Positions 1 to 10,001 are shown, counted from the stretch's first letter. The stretch is DNA of 64,000 nucleotides from Flagellimonas beolgyonensis (GCF_003992615.1 NZ_RZMY01000001.1:33928-97927), one strand, 5' to 3'. Notes: generated by a model from the letters alone, not told the origin. Program-made: numbers and translations.

Positions 1-176
1 GCGGAGGTATCGGTATGGATGCAGTAGAAAAGTTGAAGTCATTTTTGAACAGTCCGGCTTCCAAATACTGTTTTGCGTTGGATGTGAACAGTAAATTTGA
101 GACGGAGCCTGGACTAAAAGATTTAACGTTGTTGAAAGCATTTAAACAAACGCTTTCGAGCTATTTAAAGGAATAA
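1..176 (+). CDS. trpF: Phosphoribosylanthranilate isomerase, C-terminal part
   Basis: Partial gene cut by the window edge; only the last 58 or so codons are present, in the frame that begins GGIGMDAVEK and ends SSYLKE. TrpF isomerises phosphoribosylanthranilate in tryptophan synthesis. The C-terminal pattern ALDVNSKFETEPGLKD matches the family's conserved end, where the GG loop binds phosphate and the N-S-x-x-E-x-x-P-G-x-K-D segment closes the barrel. It lies 42 nt upstream of trpB on the same strand, which supports the call and indicates the end of a trp operon extending left of the window. Confidence 0.88.
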   Translation, partial: GGIGMDAVEKLKSFLNSPASKYCFALDVNSKFETEPGLKDLTLLKAFKQTLSSYLKE

Positions 177-218
177 TACAGTAAGTGAAAACTGTTAACT
201 TAATACTGACAACTGATT

Positions 219-1400
219 ATGAGTTATCACGCTAATGAAAAAGGATATTACGGTGAATTCGGGGGCGCATACATTCCCGAAATGCTGTATCCCAATTGCG
301 AGGAACTTCGGCAAAACTACTTGCAGATCATGCAGGAACCTTCTTTTCAGGAAGAGTTTCACCATTTGCTGAAGGATTATGTGGGCCGCCCCACGCCTCT
401 GTATTTTGCGGAGCGACTTTCCAAAAAATACAATACCAAAATCTACCTGAAACGGGAAGACCTCTGCCATACTGGAGCCCATAAGGTGAACAATACCATC
501 GGGCAGATCCTGATGGCCAAAAAACTGGGCAAAAACCGCATCATTGCAGAAACCGGTGCAGGACAGCATGGTGTTGCCACAGCTACAGTTTGTGCATTGA
601 TGGGCATTGAATGTGTGGTTTACATGGGCGAAATCGACATTGCACGCCAGGCACCGAACGTGGCGCGAATGAAGATGTTGGGCGCCGAGGTTCGTCCGGC
701 CACTTCGGGCAGTAAAACCCTGAAGGATGCGACGAACGAGGCTATTCGTGACTGGATCAACAACCCTGTGGACACCCATTACATCATCGGATCGGTGGTG
801 GGACCCCATCCCTACCCGGATATGGTGGCTCGATTCCAATCTGTGATTTCCGAAGAGATTAAAAGTCAACTTTTGGAAAAGGAAAGCCGCGAAAACCCTG
901 ATTATGTGGTGGCCTGTGTAGGTGGGGGCAGCAATGCCGCTGGCGCTTTTTATCATTTTTTGGATACACCCGAAGTGGGCATCATTGCCGTGGAAGCCGC
1001 CGGAAAGGGGATTCACTCCGGAGAAAGTGCAGCCACCTCAGCCTTGGGTAAAGTGGGCATCATCCACGGAAGTAAAACGCTGTTGATGCAAACATCAGAC
1101 GGGCAGATTACCGAACCATATTCCATTTCAGCTGGATTGGATTATCCGGGGGTGGGGCCTATGCATGCCCATTTGTACACCTCGGGTCGTGGAGAGTTCA
1201 TTTCCATTACGGATGATGACGCCATGCAGGCAGGACTGGAACTGTGCAAATTGGAAGGCATTATCCCGGCCATTGAAACGTCCCATGCCCTGGCCATTTT
1301 TGAAGACCGAAAGTTCAACGAAAATGACATTGTGGTGGTGAACCTATCCGGTCGTGGTGACAAGGATTTACAGAATTATATCGATTATTTCAAATTATGA
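219..1400 (+). CDS. trpB: Tryptophan synthase beta subunit
   Basis: Full-length TrpB (393 aa, usual size), a PLP enzyme that condenses indole and serine to tryptophan in a complex with TrpA. The PLP lysine is Lys89 in HTGAHKVNN, the catalytic glutamate is Glu111 in AETGAGQHG, and the phosphate loop is [12 protein letters not shown]. The C-terminal NLSGRGDKD is typical. The stop overlaps the trpA start by 4 nt, so the two subunits are translationally coupled. The start [18 protein letters not shown] fits the family N-terminus. Confidence 0.98.
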   Translation: MSYHANEKGYYGEFGGAYIPEMLYPNCEELRQNYLQIMQEPSFQEEFHHLLKDYVGRPTPLYFAERLSKKYNTKIYLKREDLCHTGAHKVNNTIGQILMAKKLGKNRIIAETGAGQHGVATATVCALMGIECVVYMGEIDIARQAPNVARMKMLGAEVRPATSGSKTLKDATNEAIRDWINNPVDTHYIIGSVVGPHPYPDMVARFQSVISEEIKSQLLEKESRENPDYVVACVGGGSNAAGAFYHFLDTPEVGIIAVEAAGKGIHSGESAATSALGKVGIIHGSKTLLMQTSDGQITEPYSISAGLDYPGVGPMHAHLYTSGRGEFISITDDDAMQAGLELCKLEGIIPAIETSHALAIFEDRKFNENDIVVVNLSGRGDKDLQNYIDYFKL

Positions 1401-2158
1401 ACAGGATCAAGCAAAAACTACAGGAGGACAAAAAAATCCTTTCCATATACTTTACAGCAGGCTATCCCAACTTGAACGATACCGTAAAAATCATCCAAGA
1501 TTTGGAGACAAATGGCGTGGACCTTATCGAGATTGGACTACCCTTCAGTGACCCTTTGGCCGATGGCCCCACCATTCAGGAGAGCTCCACGGCCGCCCTC
1601 AAAAATGGAATGCATACGGCGTTGCTTTTTGAGCAATTAAAGGATATCAGAAAAACGGTTACCATTCCACTGATCTTGATGGGCTATTTTAATCCGGTAC
1701 TACAATATGGGGTAGAAGCATTTTGTAAAAAATGTGAAGAAATTGGCATTGACGGTCTCATTTTACCTGACCTCCCTTTGGATGTGTATCAAGACGAATA
1801 TGAATCCATCTTCAAAAAACATGGATTGATCAATATATTTTTGATCACACCCCAGACCAGTGATGCCCGTATCAAAGCCATCGACAGTGCTTCCGAAGGG
1901 TTCATTTATATGGTGAGTTCTGCCAGTACCACAGGTGCCAAGAAAGGTTTTGGCGATGAGCAAGCTGCTTATTTTGAGCGCATTGCTTCTATGGATCTTA
2001 ACAATCCGCAAATTGTCGGGTTTGGGATCAGCAACGCCACTACGTTTCAGCAAGCGACAAAAAAAGCAAAGGGTGCCATCATCGGTTCGGCGTTTATCAA
2101 ACATGTAACTCAAAAAGGGGTGGACCATATCGCCGAATTTGTGCATCAAATTCGTTAA
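1397..2158 (+). CDS. trpA: Tryptophan synthase alpha subunit
   Basis: TrpA (253 aa) cleaves indole-3-glycerol phosphate to indole, which is channelled to TrpB. The catalytic acids are visible as Glu45 and Asp56 in the segment [20 protein letters not shown]. The phosphate-binding GFGISN and GSAFIKH motifs lie near the C-terminus. It overlaps trpB by 4 nt and is the last trp gene of the operon; the next gene, an M20 peptidase, starts 34 nt later and may be read through from it. Confidence 0.98.
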   Translation: MNRIKQKLQEDKKILSIYFTAGYPNLNDTVKIIQDLETNGVDLIEIGLPFSDPLADGPTIQESSTAALKNGMHTALLFEQLKDIRKTVTIPLILMGYFNPVLQYGVEAFCKKCEEIGIDGLILPDLPLDVYQDEYESIFKKHGLINIFLITPQTSDARIKAIDSASEGFIYMVSSASTTGAKKGFGDEQAAYFERIASMDLNNPQIVGFGISNATTFQQATKKAKGAIIGSAFIKHVTQKGVDHIAEFVHQIR

Positions 2159-2192
2159 ATTTCGTGCTACAAATTCAACTCGAACCAATTCC

Positions 2193-3689
2193 ATGAAAAA
2201 TTTCATAGCGATACTTTGCCTGTTAGTTAGCGTTTCCCTTTTTTCACAAGACGATGTTGCCGTAAAATCGCAGGTTGCCGATGCCATTGTGGAGCTTCGG
2301 GAATTCATTGCCATTCCCAACGATGCGCTTGATGCCGACGATATCGACCGCAACCTAATGTGGTTGAAACGGAAATTTGGCGAACGTGGTTTTAATACCG
2401 CCGAACTCAACACAGAAGGCTTGCCTTTATTTTTTGCAGCATTGCCCGTAAGCGATGGCAAACCCACCGTTTTGATTTATATGCATTTTGATGGACAATC
2501 CGTGGATCCTTCCAAATGGGATCAGCCCGACCCCTACAAAGTGGTTTTAAAAGCCCCTGAAGGTGATGGTTTCAAAACCATTCCCTTTGAGGAACTGGAT
2601 GATGATATCAATTACGAATGGCGTTTGTTCGGGAGGTCCACTTCCGACGATAAATCGCCTATTGTGATGCTCTTGAATGCAATTGACCTTTTAAAAAATG
2701 ATGGTAAGGAATTGCCCATCAACGTAAAAGTAATATTGGACAGTGAGGAGGAAAGGAGCAGCAAGCCCTTGCCAAAGGCTGTAAAACAATACCGTGAGCT
2801 TTTGGAAGCCGATTTCTTGATAATCGTAGATGGTCCGGTGCATGCTTCTGGAAACCCAACTGTGGTATATGGTTGTCGGGGCATAACCACCCTTTCACTA
2901 ACCACCTATGGCCCCATTAAGCCACAACATAGTGGACATTATGGCAATTTTGCCCCCAACCCGGGTTTTCAGCTGTCCCAATTATTGGCCAGCATGAAGG
3001 ACGGTGAAGGTCGAGTAACCATACCCGGCTATTATGATGGCATTATCCTTGATGAGGCGACAAAGCAAGTATTAAAAAGTGTTCCAGACAGTGATGAAGC
3101 CATTGGGGAACGCCTGCAATTCAAAACAGCCGAAAAAGTAGGTAGTTTTTACCAAGAGGCATTGCAATACCCATCCCTGAATATCAGGGGTCTTGGTTCG
3201 GCTTGGATTGGTGATAACGCCCGCACCATCGTACCCGAGAGTGCTACCGCGGAGCTTGATCTTCGTTTGGTGGTCGAGAGCGATGGCAACCGATTGAAAA
3301 AACTGGTGAAGGACCATATTGCCAAACAAGGTTTTCATGTGTTGGACCATGAGCCATCCAAGGAGGAGCGTATGCAGTTTGATAAAATTGTATTTGTGAA
3401 AGAAGGCAGCGTAACCGATGCCTTCCGAACGGAGCTCGATAACCCATATGGTAAATTCTTGACCAAAACCCTGCAAAACACTTTTGGACAGGATGTGATC
3501 CAAATTCGCACCATGGGGGGAACGGTTCCCATTGCCCCTTTTGTGAACGAATTAAAGATTCCTGCTTTTATTGTACCCACGGTAAACCCGGACAACAACC
3601 AACACAGTCCGAACGAAAATGTGAAGATTGGCCAATTGGCCTATGGGATCAAAGCCTATTATGCCATTTTATCAACTGCAATGGAATAG
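2193..3689 (+). CDS. Exported M20-family metallopeptidase
   Basis: A 498-residue zinc peptidase of the M20/ArgE/CPG2 family. The start at 2193 is chosen because it gives a clean signal peptide (MKNFIAILCLLVSVSLFSQ); an in-frame upstream start would put 18 unlikely residues before it and overlap trpA. Metal-ligand motifs follow in order: YMHFDGQ, GRSTSDDKSP, DSEEERSS and, near the C-terminus, NQHSPNE, with MGGTVP before the last. It probably acts in the periplasm on peptides or N-acyl amino acids. It sits 34 nt after trpA, so may share that transcript, and is followed by a strong terminator. The substrate cannot be read from the sequence. Confidence 0.9.
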   Translation: MKNFIAILCLLVSVSLFSQDDVAVKSQVADAIVELREFIAIPNDALDADDIDRNLMWLKRKFGERGFNTAELNTEGLPLFFAALPVSDGKPTVLIYMHFDGQSVDPSKWDQPDPYKVVLKAPEGDGFKTIPFEELDDDINYEWRLFGRSTSDDKSPIVMLLNAIDLLKNDGKELPINVKVILDSEEERSSKPLPKAVKQYRELLEADFLIIVDGPVHASGNPTVVYGCRGITTLSLTTYGPIKPQHSGHYGNFAPNPGFQLSQLLASMKDGEGRVTIPGYYDGIILDEATKQVLKSVPDSDEAIGERLQFKTAEKVGSFYQEALQYPSLNIRGLGSAWIGDNARTIVPESATAELDLRLVVESDGNRLKKLVKDHIAKQGFHVLDHEPSKEERMQFDKIVFVKEGSVTDAFRTELDNPYGKFLTKTLQNTFGQDVIQIRTMGGTVPIAPFVNELKIPAFIVPTVNPDNNQHSPNENVKIGQLAYGIKAYYAILSTAME

Positions 3690-3706
3690 CCTAAAATAGT
3701 TAGAAC

Positions 3707-3742
3707 AAAAAAGCCCACTTCCTTATTGAAGCGGGCTTTTTT
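3707..3742. terminator. Bidirectional intrinsic terminator
   Basis: An 11-bp stem with a single A-C mismatch (AAGCCCACTTC against GAAGCGGGCTT), flanked by A-run and T-run. It can end the trp/M20 transcript on the plus strand and the small lipoprotein or upstream transcripts on the minus strand. Confidence 0.85.
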
Positions 3743-3758
3743 ATGTCAAGCAACATTT

Positions 3759-3941
3759 TTAGTTGTTTTTCTTCTTATTTTTCTGTTGTCCCGGTGCATA
3801 GGCCTTTGCACTTTTTGCTCCGGTTACTTTTTTGACCTGTCCCGGTGCGGTGCTACTCTTTACAGTTCCATGGTTCACTTTACAGGAAGCAAGTATTGCA
3901 ATTGAAAATAACAACGTAGTAATCTTAAGTAGGTTTTTCAT
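3759..3941 (-). CDS. Small lipoprotein with repeated APGQ motif
   Basis: A 60-residue protein with a lipoprotein signal peptide ending in ILASC (Cys20 as the lipidated residue), then a short basic tail. The tail holds two copies of a similar unit: STAPGQVKKVTGAKSAK and AYAPGQQKNKKK. Small lipoproteins of this shape recur in Flavobacteriaceae with no known role. It stands alone between a terminator and a 149-bp spacer. The highly basic C-terminus suggests contact with an acidic partner such as a surface polysaccharide, which is only inference. Confidence 0.75.
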   Translation of the reverse strand: MKNLLKITTLLFSIAILASCKVNHGTVKSSTAPGQVKKVTGAKSAKAYAPGQQKNKKKNN

Positions 3942-4090
3942 GGGTATATCGTTTTATCCATTCAATGTAATCACTATAACGTAAAATGTGGCTGGAAATT
4001 GACCAATGCCCCATTTGAATTGATAATTGATTCAATTTCAACGTGTTAATAACCAATTGATATTAAACACCCTAAATGAATGGGAAAAGA

Positions 4091-4759
4091 TTACAAGAAA
4101 AATTCCCTGTATTGCATGACTCGGAAGTCCATGGTTGTAAAATTGGGGTTTCGGGCTTTCAATGCTTTGTAAGATGGCAAACTACCCACGGCTCTGTTTG
4201 CCGCTCCAGACGGTGCGGTCAAGGAAACGGTCTTTACAAACCTTCCTTCAATCTGCACTTGGTGGATTCTTGGCACTTCATTGGAAATTATTTCCAAGTT
4301 CAACCCATAATCCCTTAATTGTCGCCGAAAAAAATATTCCGGCCCATTCTTGCTATTGCCTCCTGTAAATAGAATGGTATCAATATTCGGGAAGTTTTTC
4401 AAATAGCCGACCAAATCCCGAAGTTCAACATTCTGCATTCCTAGATCTGAGGCATCTATTTTGGTACGCTCCGCACTTTGCACAATATCACAGACTCCGA
4501 TTTTATGTTTGAGTAGAAATTGTTCCCGTTGCACAATGGCCTCAGCGGTGGTTTCATATTTTAGGCCCAACTCGAAAATTCGGTCCAAAATGGGCCACAA
4601 CATTCCATTGCAACTGCCATAACAAAAATCAACATCCTCCTTCTTTAAGTCTCCGGTGGTAAATCTTGGCGGCGGCAAGGTTCCCACAATCACCTTTGTG
4701 GCTTCTTGAAAAAGGTAAGGCTCGTAGGGATGAACGTGTTTGAATATTTTGGAACCCAA
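4091..4759 (-). CDS. Uracil-DNA glycosylase superfamily-like protein
   Basis: A 222-residue protein resembling the Mug/UDG superfamily fold: an N-terminal VIVGTLPPPR (residues 23-32), where glycosylases have their GxxPG-type water-activating loop, then NGMLWPIL, and a C-terminal APSGAANRAVG that resembles the S-x-x-x-A-N DNA-binding loop. The usual catalytic Asp/Asn after the first loop is not in the standard place, so activity and substrate are uncertain. It starts 8 nt after the ppc stop on the same strand and is probably cotranscribed with it. A degenerate non-catalytic family member is the main alternative. Confidence 0.65.
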   Translation of the reverse strand: MGSKIFKHVHPYEPYLFQEATKVIVGTLPPPRFTTGDLKKEDVDFCYGSCNGMLWPILDRIFELGLKYETTAEAIVQREQFLLKHKIGVCDIVQSAERTKIDASDLGMQNVELRDLVGYLKNFPNIDTILFTGGNSKNGPEYFFRRQLRDYGLNLEIISNEVPRIHQVQIEGRFVKTVSLTAPSGAANRAVGSLPSYKALKARNPNFTTMDFRVMQYREFFL

Positions 4760-4767
4760 TCTTTCTG

Positions 4768-7314
4768 CTATGCCGAGTTTCTACTCGCGTTGATATTCCC
4801 GTACAATGACCTGGTCACAATTTTTTCATACAAATCTTTGTATTCCGAATTTTGGGTAATGTGGTACAGGGCGTTCTGTTGGATGACCAACAATGGCAAT
4901 ACTATTTTCTCCCTAATCTTAACGGATTCCCTGGAAACCTCCTCATCCTCCATCAACATGTGCAAGCCGGCCACCTGAAGCAACATCTTCTTGGATAGCT
5001 GGTATTCATCATGCAATATGTTCCAGAAATCACCAAACTCTGGGTCTTCCTTCATATAACTGGTCAAATCGAAATTGGTTTTGGCCAGTGACATCATACT
5101 GTTCAACATCAAAGCCTTGAAAAAAGGCACTTCTTTGTACAGTTTTTTCACTTCGCGGAACCGGCCTTCGTCCTTCAATTTCTGAATGGCCGTCCCCAAC
5201 CCAAAATAACCGGGCACATTCTGCTTTAATTGGCTCCAGGATCCCACAAAGGAAATGGCACGAAGATCAGACAAAGTCAATTTTTCCTTATTGCCCCGCT
5301 TTCCTGGCCTACTGCCAATATTGGCCTTGGTGTAATATTTTAGGGTACTGCGATGCTCCAAATACGGAATAAACTTCTCATGCTGTTTCAAGGCATCGTA
5401 TTTATCAAAACTTAAATCGGACAACTCCTCGATCAATTTCCGTTGTGCAGCCGAGATCACATGCTCCTTTCCAAAAAGGTTATTGCTCAATCCTGCCGTC
5501 AACAACTGCTCGGAGTTGTGGATAAATTGCTCTTTGGTACCATACGTACTGGTTATGGTCTGCCCTTGAATGGTCAGCTGTATTTCATGATTGGCCACAT
5601 CTTTTGTTTGGGCCGCGTAGAATTTATGCGTTTTTCCGCCACCTCTTGCAGGCGGTCCTCCCCTACCATCAAAAAATATGGCTTTTATACCGTTCTTTTT
5701 GCACACTTTGCTCAAGGTTTCCTTGGTCTTTAAAATGGACCAGTTGGCTTTGAGGTACCCGCCATCTTTTGTACCATCGGAGAAACCGAGCATTATGGTA
5801 TGGGTATCGTGTCTGCGTTCCAGGTGCTTGCGATATTTGGGTATATCGAAAAGGGTTTGCATCACTTCTTCGGATACTTCCATGCCCTTCATGGTCTCGA
5901 ACAGAGGAATGATGTCGAAGGTAATTTCCTTTTCATCCCATCCGCTCCATCGGAACAATCCGTACACAAACAACACCGCAAAAATATCCTCGGAATTACT
6001 GATGATGTAGCGATTGCAACCATCCTCTCCATTTTTCCGTTGTATTTCCCCAAGTTGCCGGATATTGGCAATGGTATCCTTTACAATTTCATCTTCAAAA
6101 TCCAATGGATCCAATTGTATGTTTTTCTGAAGCAACCATTGCACCAACTCCTTTTCCTTGAGCTCGTCCAAACTTTCCTTGATGGCCCCTTGCTTTTTCA
6201 AAATGGTCTCCACTGCCAATTTGTGCTTGCTGTGGTCCTGACGGATATCCAATGAGGCAAAATGTGTCTTGAAAATATGCACTTTATCAATAAAGGCATC
6301 CAATTCATCCAAGTACAGTTCGTGGTAATCCGCAATCAATTTTTCCCTTACCGCACTTAAATGATCTATAATCTCGGTGTAGGCAATGGGAGCATTGGGG
6401 TTGAACATGGCCTGGTATAATTTACCGCTCAATGCATAAAGGTCTTCATGCATACCTTTGAAGGTCAGTTTTTTGCGCAGGTCCTTCAAATCGTTGTAGT
6501 AGCATTTCATCAACGTAAGTCGAAGCTCATCGGCCACCTGTTTGGTGATCTCTGCCGTCACAAAGGGGTTGCCATCCCTATCCCCGCCGGGCCAGAAGCC
6601 CAATTTAATGATATTATGGTTTTTGAAGTCCTTATCGTGTACATTGCTTTTCACGTACTGATACAAGTCCCCTACGGCATCATAATAGGTGTTTCGAAGA
6701 ATGTAGATGATATTTTTGGCCTCATCCAAAGGTGTTGGTTTTTTGGCATTGATCAAAGAGGTGAGTCCCAATTGCTGAAGGGTCACATCAATATCATAGA
6801 TTCTATCTTCATCGATCAGGGTGCGAAGCTCGGCAATAATGTCCAAAACAGCGGGCGTATAAAATTGGGTGGGGTGGGCCGTCAATACGATCCGTGCACT
6901 AAAGGTGGATAGCTTTTTGGATACCTTGTCCCAGTTTTTGGTCCGATTCACCAACTCAAAATAATCCTTAATGGTCAGCGAGCTACTGTATTTTTGAAGT
7001 TTCGGAAAAGCAGCATCCTCCACACTATCATACAGCACCACTTGGCGTTCCACATATTGAATGATGCGGAACATAAAATCCAATCGCTCTTTTTCATCGG
7101 TAATTTCCACGAAATTGGAAAAAAAGACCTCCAAGATTTCCTGGGGCTCCTTTCCTTCCCTTAGTCCCTTCTCGCATTGATCCAACAAAAGGGGAATCAG
7201 GATACCAACGTTCTCCACATTCTTGTACGGTAGACTCAAGAACAGGCTGTTGTAGATATTGAACTTATTGGTTACGGATTTTTTAAATTCTTCTAACCGT
7301 CTGGAATGCTGCAT
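4768..7314 (-). CDS. ppc: Phosphoenolpyruvate carboxylase
   Basis: An 848-residue PEPC adding bicarbonate to phosphoenolpyruvate to make oxaloacetate, an anaplerotic step. Signature motifs are LTAHPTQ (catalytic His), GGDRDGNP, and FFDGRGGPPARGGGKTH, the Bacteroidetes version of the FHGRGG substrate loop. The C-terminus ends SRNSA rather than the enterobacterial RNTG. The start at 7314 (MQHSRRLEEF) is preferred; the open frame extends 30 codons upstream with unlikely composition. A near-consensus -7 box (GATCTTTG on the minus strand, 7355-7362) precedes it. The UDG-like gene follows after 8 nt. Confidence 0.96.
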   Translation of the reverse strand: MQHSRRLEEFKKSVTNKFNIYNSLFLSLPYKNVENVGILIPLLLDQCEKGLREGKEPQEILEVFFSNFVEITDEKERLDFMFRIIQYVERQVVLYDSVEDAAFPKLQKYSSSLTIKDYFELVNRTKNWDKVSKKLSTFSARIVLTAHPTQFYTPAVLDIIAELRTLIDEDRIYDIDVTLQQLGLTSLINAKKPTPLDEAKNIIYILRNTYYDAVGDLYQYVKSNVHDKDFKNHNIIKLGFWPGGDRDGNPFVTAEITKQVADELRLTLMKCYYNDLKDLRKKLTFKGMHEDLYALSGKLYQAMFNPNAPIAYTEIIDHLSAVREKLIADYHELYLDELDAFIDKVHIFKTHFASLDIRQDHSKHKLAVETILKKQGAIKESLDELKEKELVQWLLQKNIQLDPLDFEDEIVKDTIANIRQLGEIQRKNGEDGCNRYIISNSEDIFAVLFVYGLFRWSGWDEKEITFDIIPLFETMKGMEVSEEVMQTLFDIPKYRKHLERRHDTHTIMLGFSDGTKDGGYLKANWSILKTKETLSKVCKKNGIKAIFFDGRGGPPARGGGKTHKFYAAQTKDVANHEIQLTIQGQTITSTYGTKEQFIHNSEQLLTAGLSNNLFGKEHVISAAQRKLIEELSDLSFDKYDALKQHEKFIPYLEHRSTLKYYTKANIGSRPGKRGNKEKLTLSDLRAISFVGSWSQLKQNVPGYFGLGTAIQKLKDEGRFREVKKLYKEVPFFKALMLNSMMSLAKTNFDLTSYMKEDPEFGDFWNILHDEYQLSKKMLLQVAGLHMLMEDEEVSRESVKIREKIVLPLLVIQQNALYHITQNSEYKDLYEKIVTRSLYGNINASRNSA

Positions 7315-7485
7315 GAAATAATGAATGTTAGTGTTAGCACAATTGGTATTCACCCAAAGATCGTGATTCTTGGGCAACCTCGGGCGTAATTTTAAGCGTA
7401 TCACAATTTTGGGTAGGCACCCTTTTATCGTAACACTGGCTTTACTCCTTAAAACTTACTGAAAATTGGGGTCTTTGCCAAGGAT

Positions 7486-8247
7486 TTATCGAATGAAAAC
7501 AGGCTCGTTCGGCTTTGTGGTATGCTCTTGACTGAACATATAGCCATCATAGTTGAATCCTTTGATGTCATCCAATGTTTTGGCATCCGTATCCAATATG
7601 TAGCGGACCATGGAGCCTCTGGCCTTTTTGGCAAAAAAGCTAATGATCTTCAACTTATCGTTTTTCCAATCTTTAAAGACCGGTGCAATTACGGGAACCT
7701 TCAATTCTTTTGTGTCAATGGCACCAAAATATTCATTGCTGGCCAGGTTGATGAACAGTTCACCTTCATCCAACTCGTTGTTTAGGGCTTCGGTGATGTC
7801 CTTTTTCCAGAATTCGTATAAATTTTTCTTACGGCCCACTTTGAGTTGTGTACCCATTTCCAATCGATAGGGTTGCATCAAATCGAGTGGTTTCAAAACA
7901 CCGTAAAGTCCTGACAGAATCCGCAAGGTATCTTGTAGGGTATCCAATTTATCTTCAGGAATGGTATAAGCATCCAGTCCTTGATAGACATCCCCGTTAA
8001 AGGCATAAACAGCCGGTCTGGCATTGGCTGGGGTAAAGGGCACTGAAAATTGTTGGTTGCGCTCCCAGTTCAACTCGGCCAACTTGTCCGAAATCGACAT
8101 CAACTCCGATAAGGCTTTAGGTTTTTTCTTTTTGAGAACGGCGTTCAATTTCTCCGCTTGCTCCAAAAAAATGGGATCACTGTGCCGTTTGGTAGGCAAT
8201 GTGGATTCAAAATCGAGCGACTTAGCTGGGGAAATAACAATTTTCAT
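7486..8247 (-). CDS. yaaA: Peroxide stress protein YaaA family
   Basis: A 253-residue DUF328/YaaA protein, beginning [15 protein letters not shown], the family hallmark. In E. coli YaaA limits intracellular free iron and so DNA damage under peroxide stress; the same role here is inferred. Other family blocks visible are [18 protein letters not shown] and NLASNEYF. It sits between ppc and the RluA-type gene, each separated by about 80-170 bp, so it is probably its own transcription unit. Confidence 0.94.
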   Translation of the reverse strand: MKIVISPAKSLDFESTLPTKRHSDPIFLEQAEKLNAVLKKKKPKALSELMSISDKLAELNWERNQQFSVPFTPANARPAVYAFNGDVYQGLDAYTIPEDKLDTLQDTLRILSGLYGVLKPLDLMQPYRLEMGTQLKVGRKKNLYEFWKKDITEALNNELDEGELFINLASNEYFGAIDTKELKVPVIAPVFKDWKNDKLKIISFFAKKARGSMVRYILDTDAKTLDDIKGFNYDGYMFSQEHTTKPNEPVFIR

Positions 8248-8335
8248 TCGGTTTTATTTTTTGTAAAAATAGGGAGGAATTCAATTTTGGGGAAGTAATC
8301 TCCAAAGGTGTTTTCAATCCTGTGATTGATGGAAA

Positions 8336-9364
8336 CTATAACTCATGGTGCTTGGCATAACTTCGCCATTTTTCTATGCAGTTCACCATATCTTCGGGCA
8401 GTTCGGTATCAAAACGCATAAACTCACCTGTTACCGGATGTTCGAACCCCAAGGTTTTGGCATGCAATGCCTGCCGGGGCAATTCCTTGAAGGCATTTTC
8501 CACAAATTGCTTGTATTTGGTAAAGGTGGTCCCTTTCAATATTTTATCCCCACCATAGCGTTCATCATTGAACAGGGTATGGCCAATGTATTTCATGTGC
8601 ACCCGAATCTGATGGGTTCGGCCTGTTTCCAGTTTACAGGAGATCAAGGTAACATACCCATAACGCTCCAATACCTTGTAATGGGTCACGGCTTCCTTAC
8701 CGTCTTCACCATCGGGAAATACCATCATTTGCAGACGGTTTTTGGGATTTCGGCCAATATGGCCCTCCACAGTTCCTTCCTCTTCCTCAACATTGCCCCA
8801 AACCAGGGCCACGTACTCCCGTTCGCTGCTTTTTTCAAAAAACTGTTGTGCCAAATGGGTCATGGCCGCCTCGGTTTTTGCAATCACCAACAATCCGGAA
8901 GTGTCCTTGTCGATACGGTGCACCAATCCTGGCCTATTGGAACTGTTATTGGGTAAATTTTCAAAGTGATAGACCAGGGCATTGATCAATGTACCGGAAT
9001 AATTACCGTGTCCGGGATGCACCACCATGCCGGCTGGTTTGTTCACCACAAGGAGTGTATCGTCCTCATAAACAATATCCAAGGGAATATCCTCAGGGGT
9101 CAGTAAAAACTCGTAAGGTGGATGTTCAAACAGTACTTTGACCTCATCACCGGCCTTTACCTTGTAATTTTGTTTTACAATGACACCGTTTACCCAAATG
9201 TGGCCTTGCTTTGCCGCTTGCTGGATTTTATTTCGGGTCGCGTTTTCAATGAAATTCATCAAAAACTTGTCCACACGCAAAGGTTCCTGTCCTTTGGAAG
9301 CCAAAAACTTATGGTGCTCAAAAAGGTCGTCAGGGTTAAGTTCCTGGTTGTCGTTGGCGTCCAT
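8336..9364 (-). CDS. RluA-family rRNA pseudouridine synthase
   Basis: A 342-residue enzyme converting uridine to pseudouridine in rRNA. An S4 RNA-binding domain at about residues 28-75 (RVDKFLMNFIEN) is followed by the catalytic domain with VHRIDKDTSGLLV, whose Asp is the nucleophile, and GRTHQIRVHM near the C-terminus. The layout and length are closest to RluD, which modifies helix 69 of 23S rRNA, but RluC-type specificity cannot be excluded. It starts 2 nt after the PASTA gene stop, so both are read from the promoter near 9973. Confidence 0.95.
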   Translation of the reverse strand: MDANDNQELNPDDLFEHHKFLASKGQEPLRVDKFLMNFIENATRNKIQQAAKQGHIWVNGVIVKQNYKVKAGDEVKVLFEHPPYEFLLTPEDIPLDIVYEDDTLLVVNKPAGMVVHPGHGNYSGTLINALVYHFENLPNNSSNRPGLVHRIDKDTSGLLVIAKTEAAMTHLAQQFFEKSSEREYVALVWGNVEEEEGTVEGHIGRNPKNRLQMMVFPDGEDGKEAVTHYKVLERYGYVTLISCKLETGRTHQIRVHMKYIGHTLFNDERYGGDKILKGTTFTKYKQFVENAFKELPRQALHAKTLGFEHPVTGEFMRFDTELPEDMVNCIEKWRSYAKHHEL

Positions 9365-9366
9365 AC

Positions 9367-9954
9367 TTATTGGGAATCGGCCTTTACCCTGGCACTGCCC
9401 GGAATGGTACCATTACCGCAGATCAATTCAATTTTGGAAGTTTTGGGCAACTTATCGCCCGGCTTCACATATTTCCCTTTGAATTTCATATTGTAGACCA
9501 TGTCCTTGCCCAATTCATCAATGTAAGTAACACGTTCCACATCCAAACCTACCGCCCTGAGCATGGAAGCCGCATTGCGTTGGGTTACTTGAATAATGTC
9601 GGGAACACTCACTTTTTTATAGCCCGAAGGGTTCACAGTAAAATAAATCTTCCGATTGGATTTCACCTTATTTCCGGCAGGTGGATCTTGGTCCAAAATG
9701 GAAAACCTGGGATAGTCGGGATTATAATTGGACGAATCCAATATTTGATAGCGCAATCCTGCTTCTTCCACGGCACTCCTCATTTCCATCACCGACATTT
9801 TGGAAAAGTCAGGAACCTCGACAAACTCCCCATGATTGGTGGTACTTTTAAGCCATTGGAGTGATACTAATACCAATATAACAACGGCAACCACGGCCAA
9901 GCCGAGTTGGATGAGGAATGTCTTGCTTTTCAAAAAATTCAAAAAATTTTTCAT
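9367..9954 (-). CDS. Membrane-anchored PASTA-domain protein
   Basis: A 195-residue protein: a short cytoplasmic N-terminus (FLNFLKSKTF), one membrane segment at about residues 16-34 (LGLAVVAVVILVLVSLQWL), then two or more PASTA repeats outside (VEVPDFSKMSVMEMRSAVEE; VSVPDIIQVTQRNAASMLRA). PASTA domains bind peptidoglycan-like ligands in kinases and penicillin-binding proteins; here there is no kinase or transpeptidase part. Divergent ddl, a peptidoglycan precursor gene, is 77 bp away, and an rRNA pseudouridine synthase follows. This pairing with an RluA gene is typical of flavobacteria. Confidence 0.9.
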   Translation of the reverse strand: MKNFLNFLKSKTFLIQLGLAVVAVVILVLVSLQWLKSTTNHGEFVEVPDFSKMSVMEMRSAVEEAGLRYQILDSSNYNPDYPRFSILDQDPPAGNKVKSNRKIYFTVNPSGYKKVSVPDIIQVTQRNAASMLRAVGLDVERVTYIDELGKDMVYNMKFKGKYVKPGDKLPKTSKIELICGNGTIPGSARVKADSQ

Positions 9955-9972
9955 GTTTAAACCTTATGGCAA

Positions 9973-9980
9973 CAAATATA
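9973..9980 (-). promoter_or_regulatory. -7 promoter box for PASTA-RluA operon
   Basis: Read on the minus strand this is TATATTTG, a full match to the Bacteroidetes TAnnTTTG box, ending 18 nt upstream of the PASTA ATG. No convincing -33 TTG was found at the usual spacing. Confidence 0.6.
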
Positions 9981-10001
9981 GGAAAGCCATGTCTTTTTTC
10001 T

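Noticed and set aside
2139..2192. Earlier start of the M20 peptidase
   Set aside because: Adds 18 residues without signal-peptide character and overlaps trpA; the 2193 start gives a clean signal peptide.
3990..4070. Weak inverted repeat TTGAAT / ATTCAA near 4015
   Set aside because: Six-bp arms in an AT-rich spacer with no promoter or gene consequence; expected by chance.
5443..6912. Plus-strand open frames inside ppc
   Set aside because: Antisense to a full-length conserved gene and without any recognisable motif.
7315..7404. N-terminal extension of ppc
   Set aside because: 30 residues of unlikely composition before the normal family start MQHSRRLEEF.
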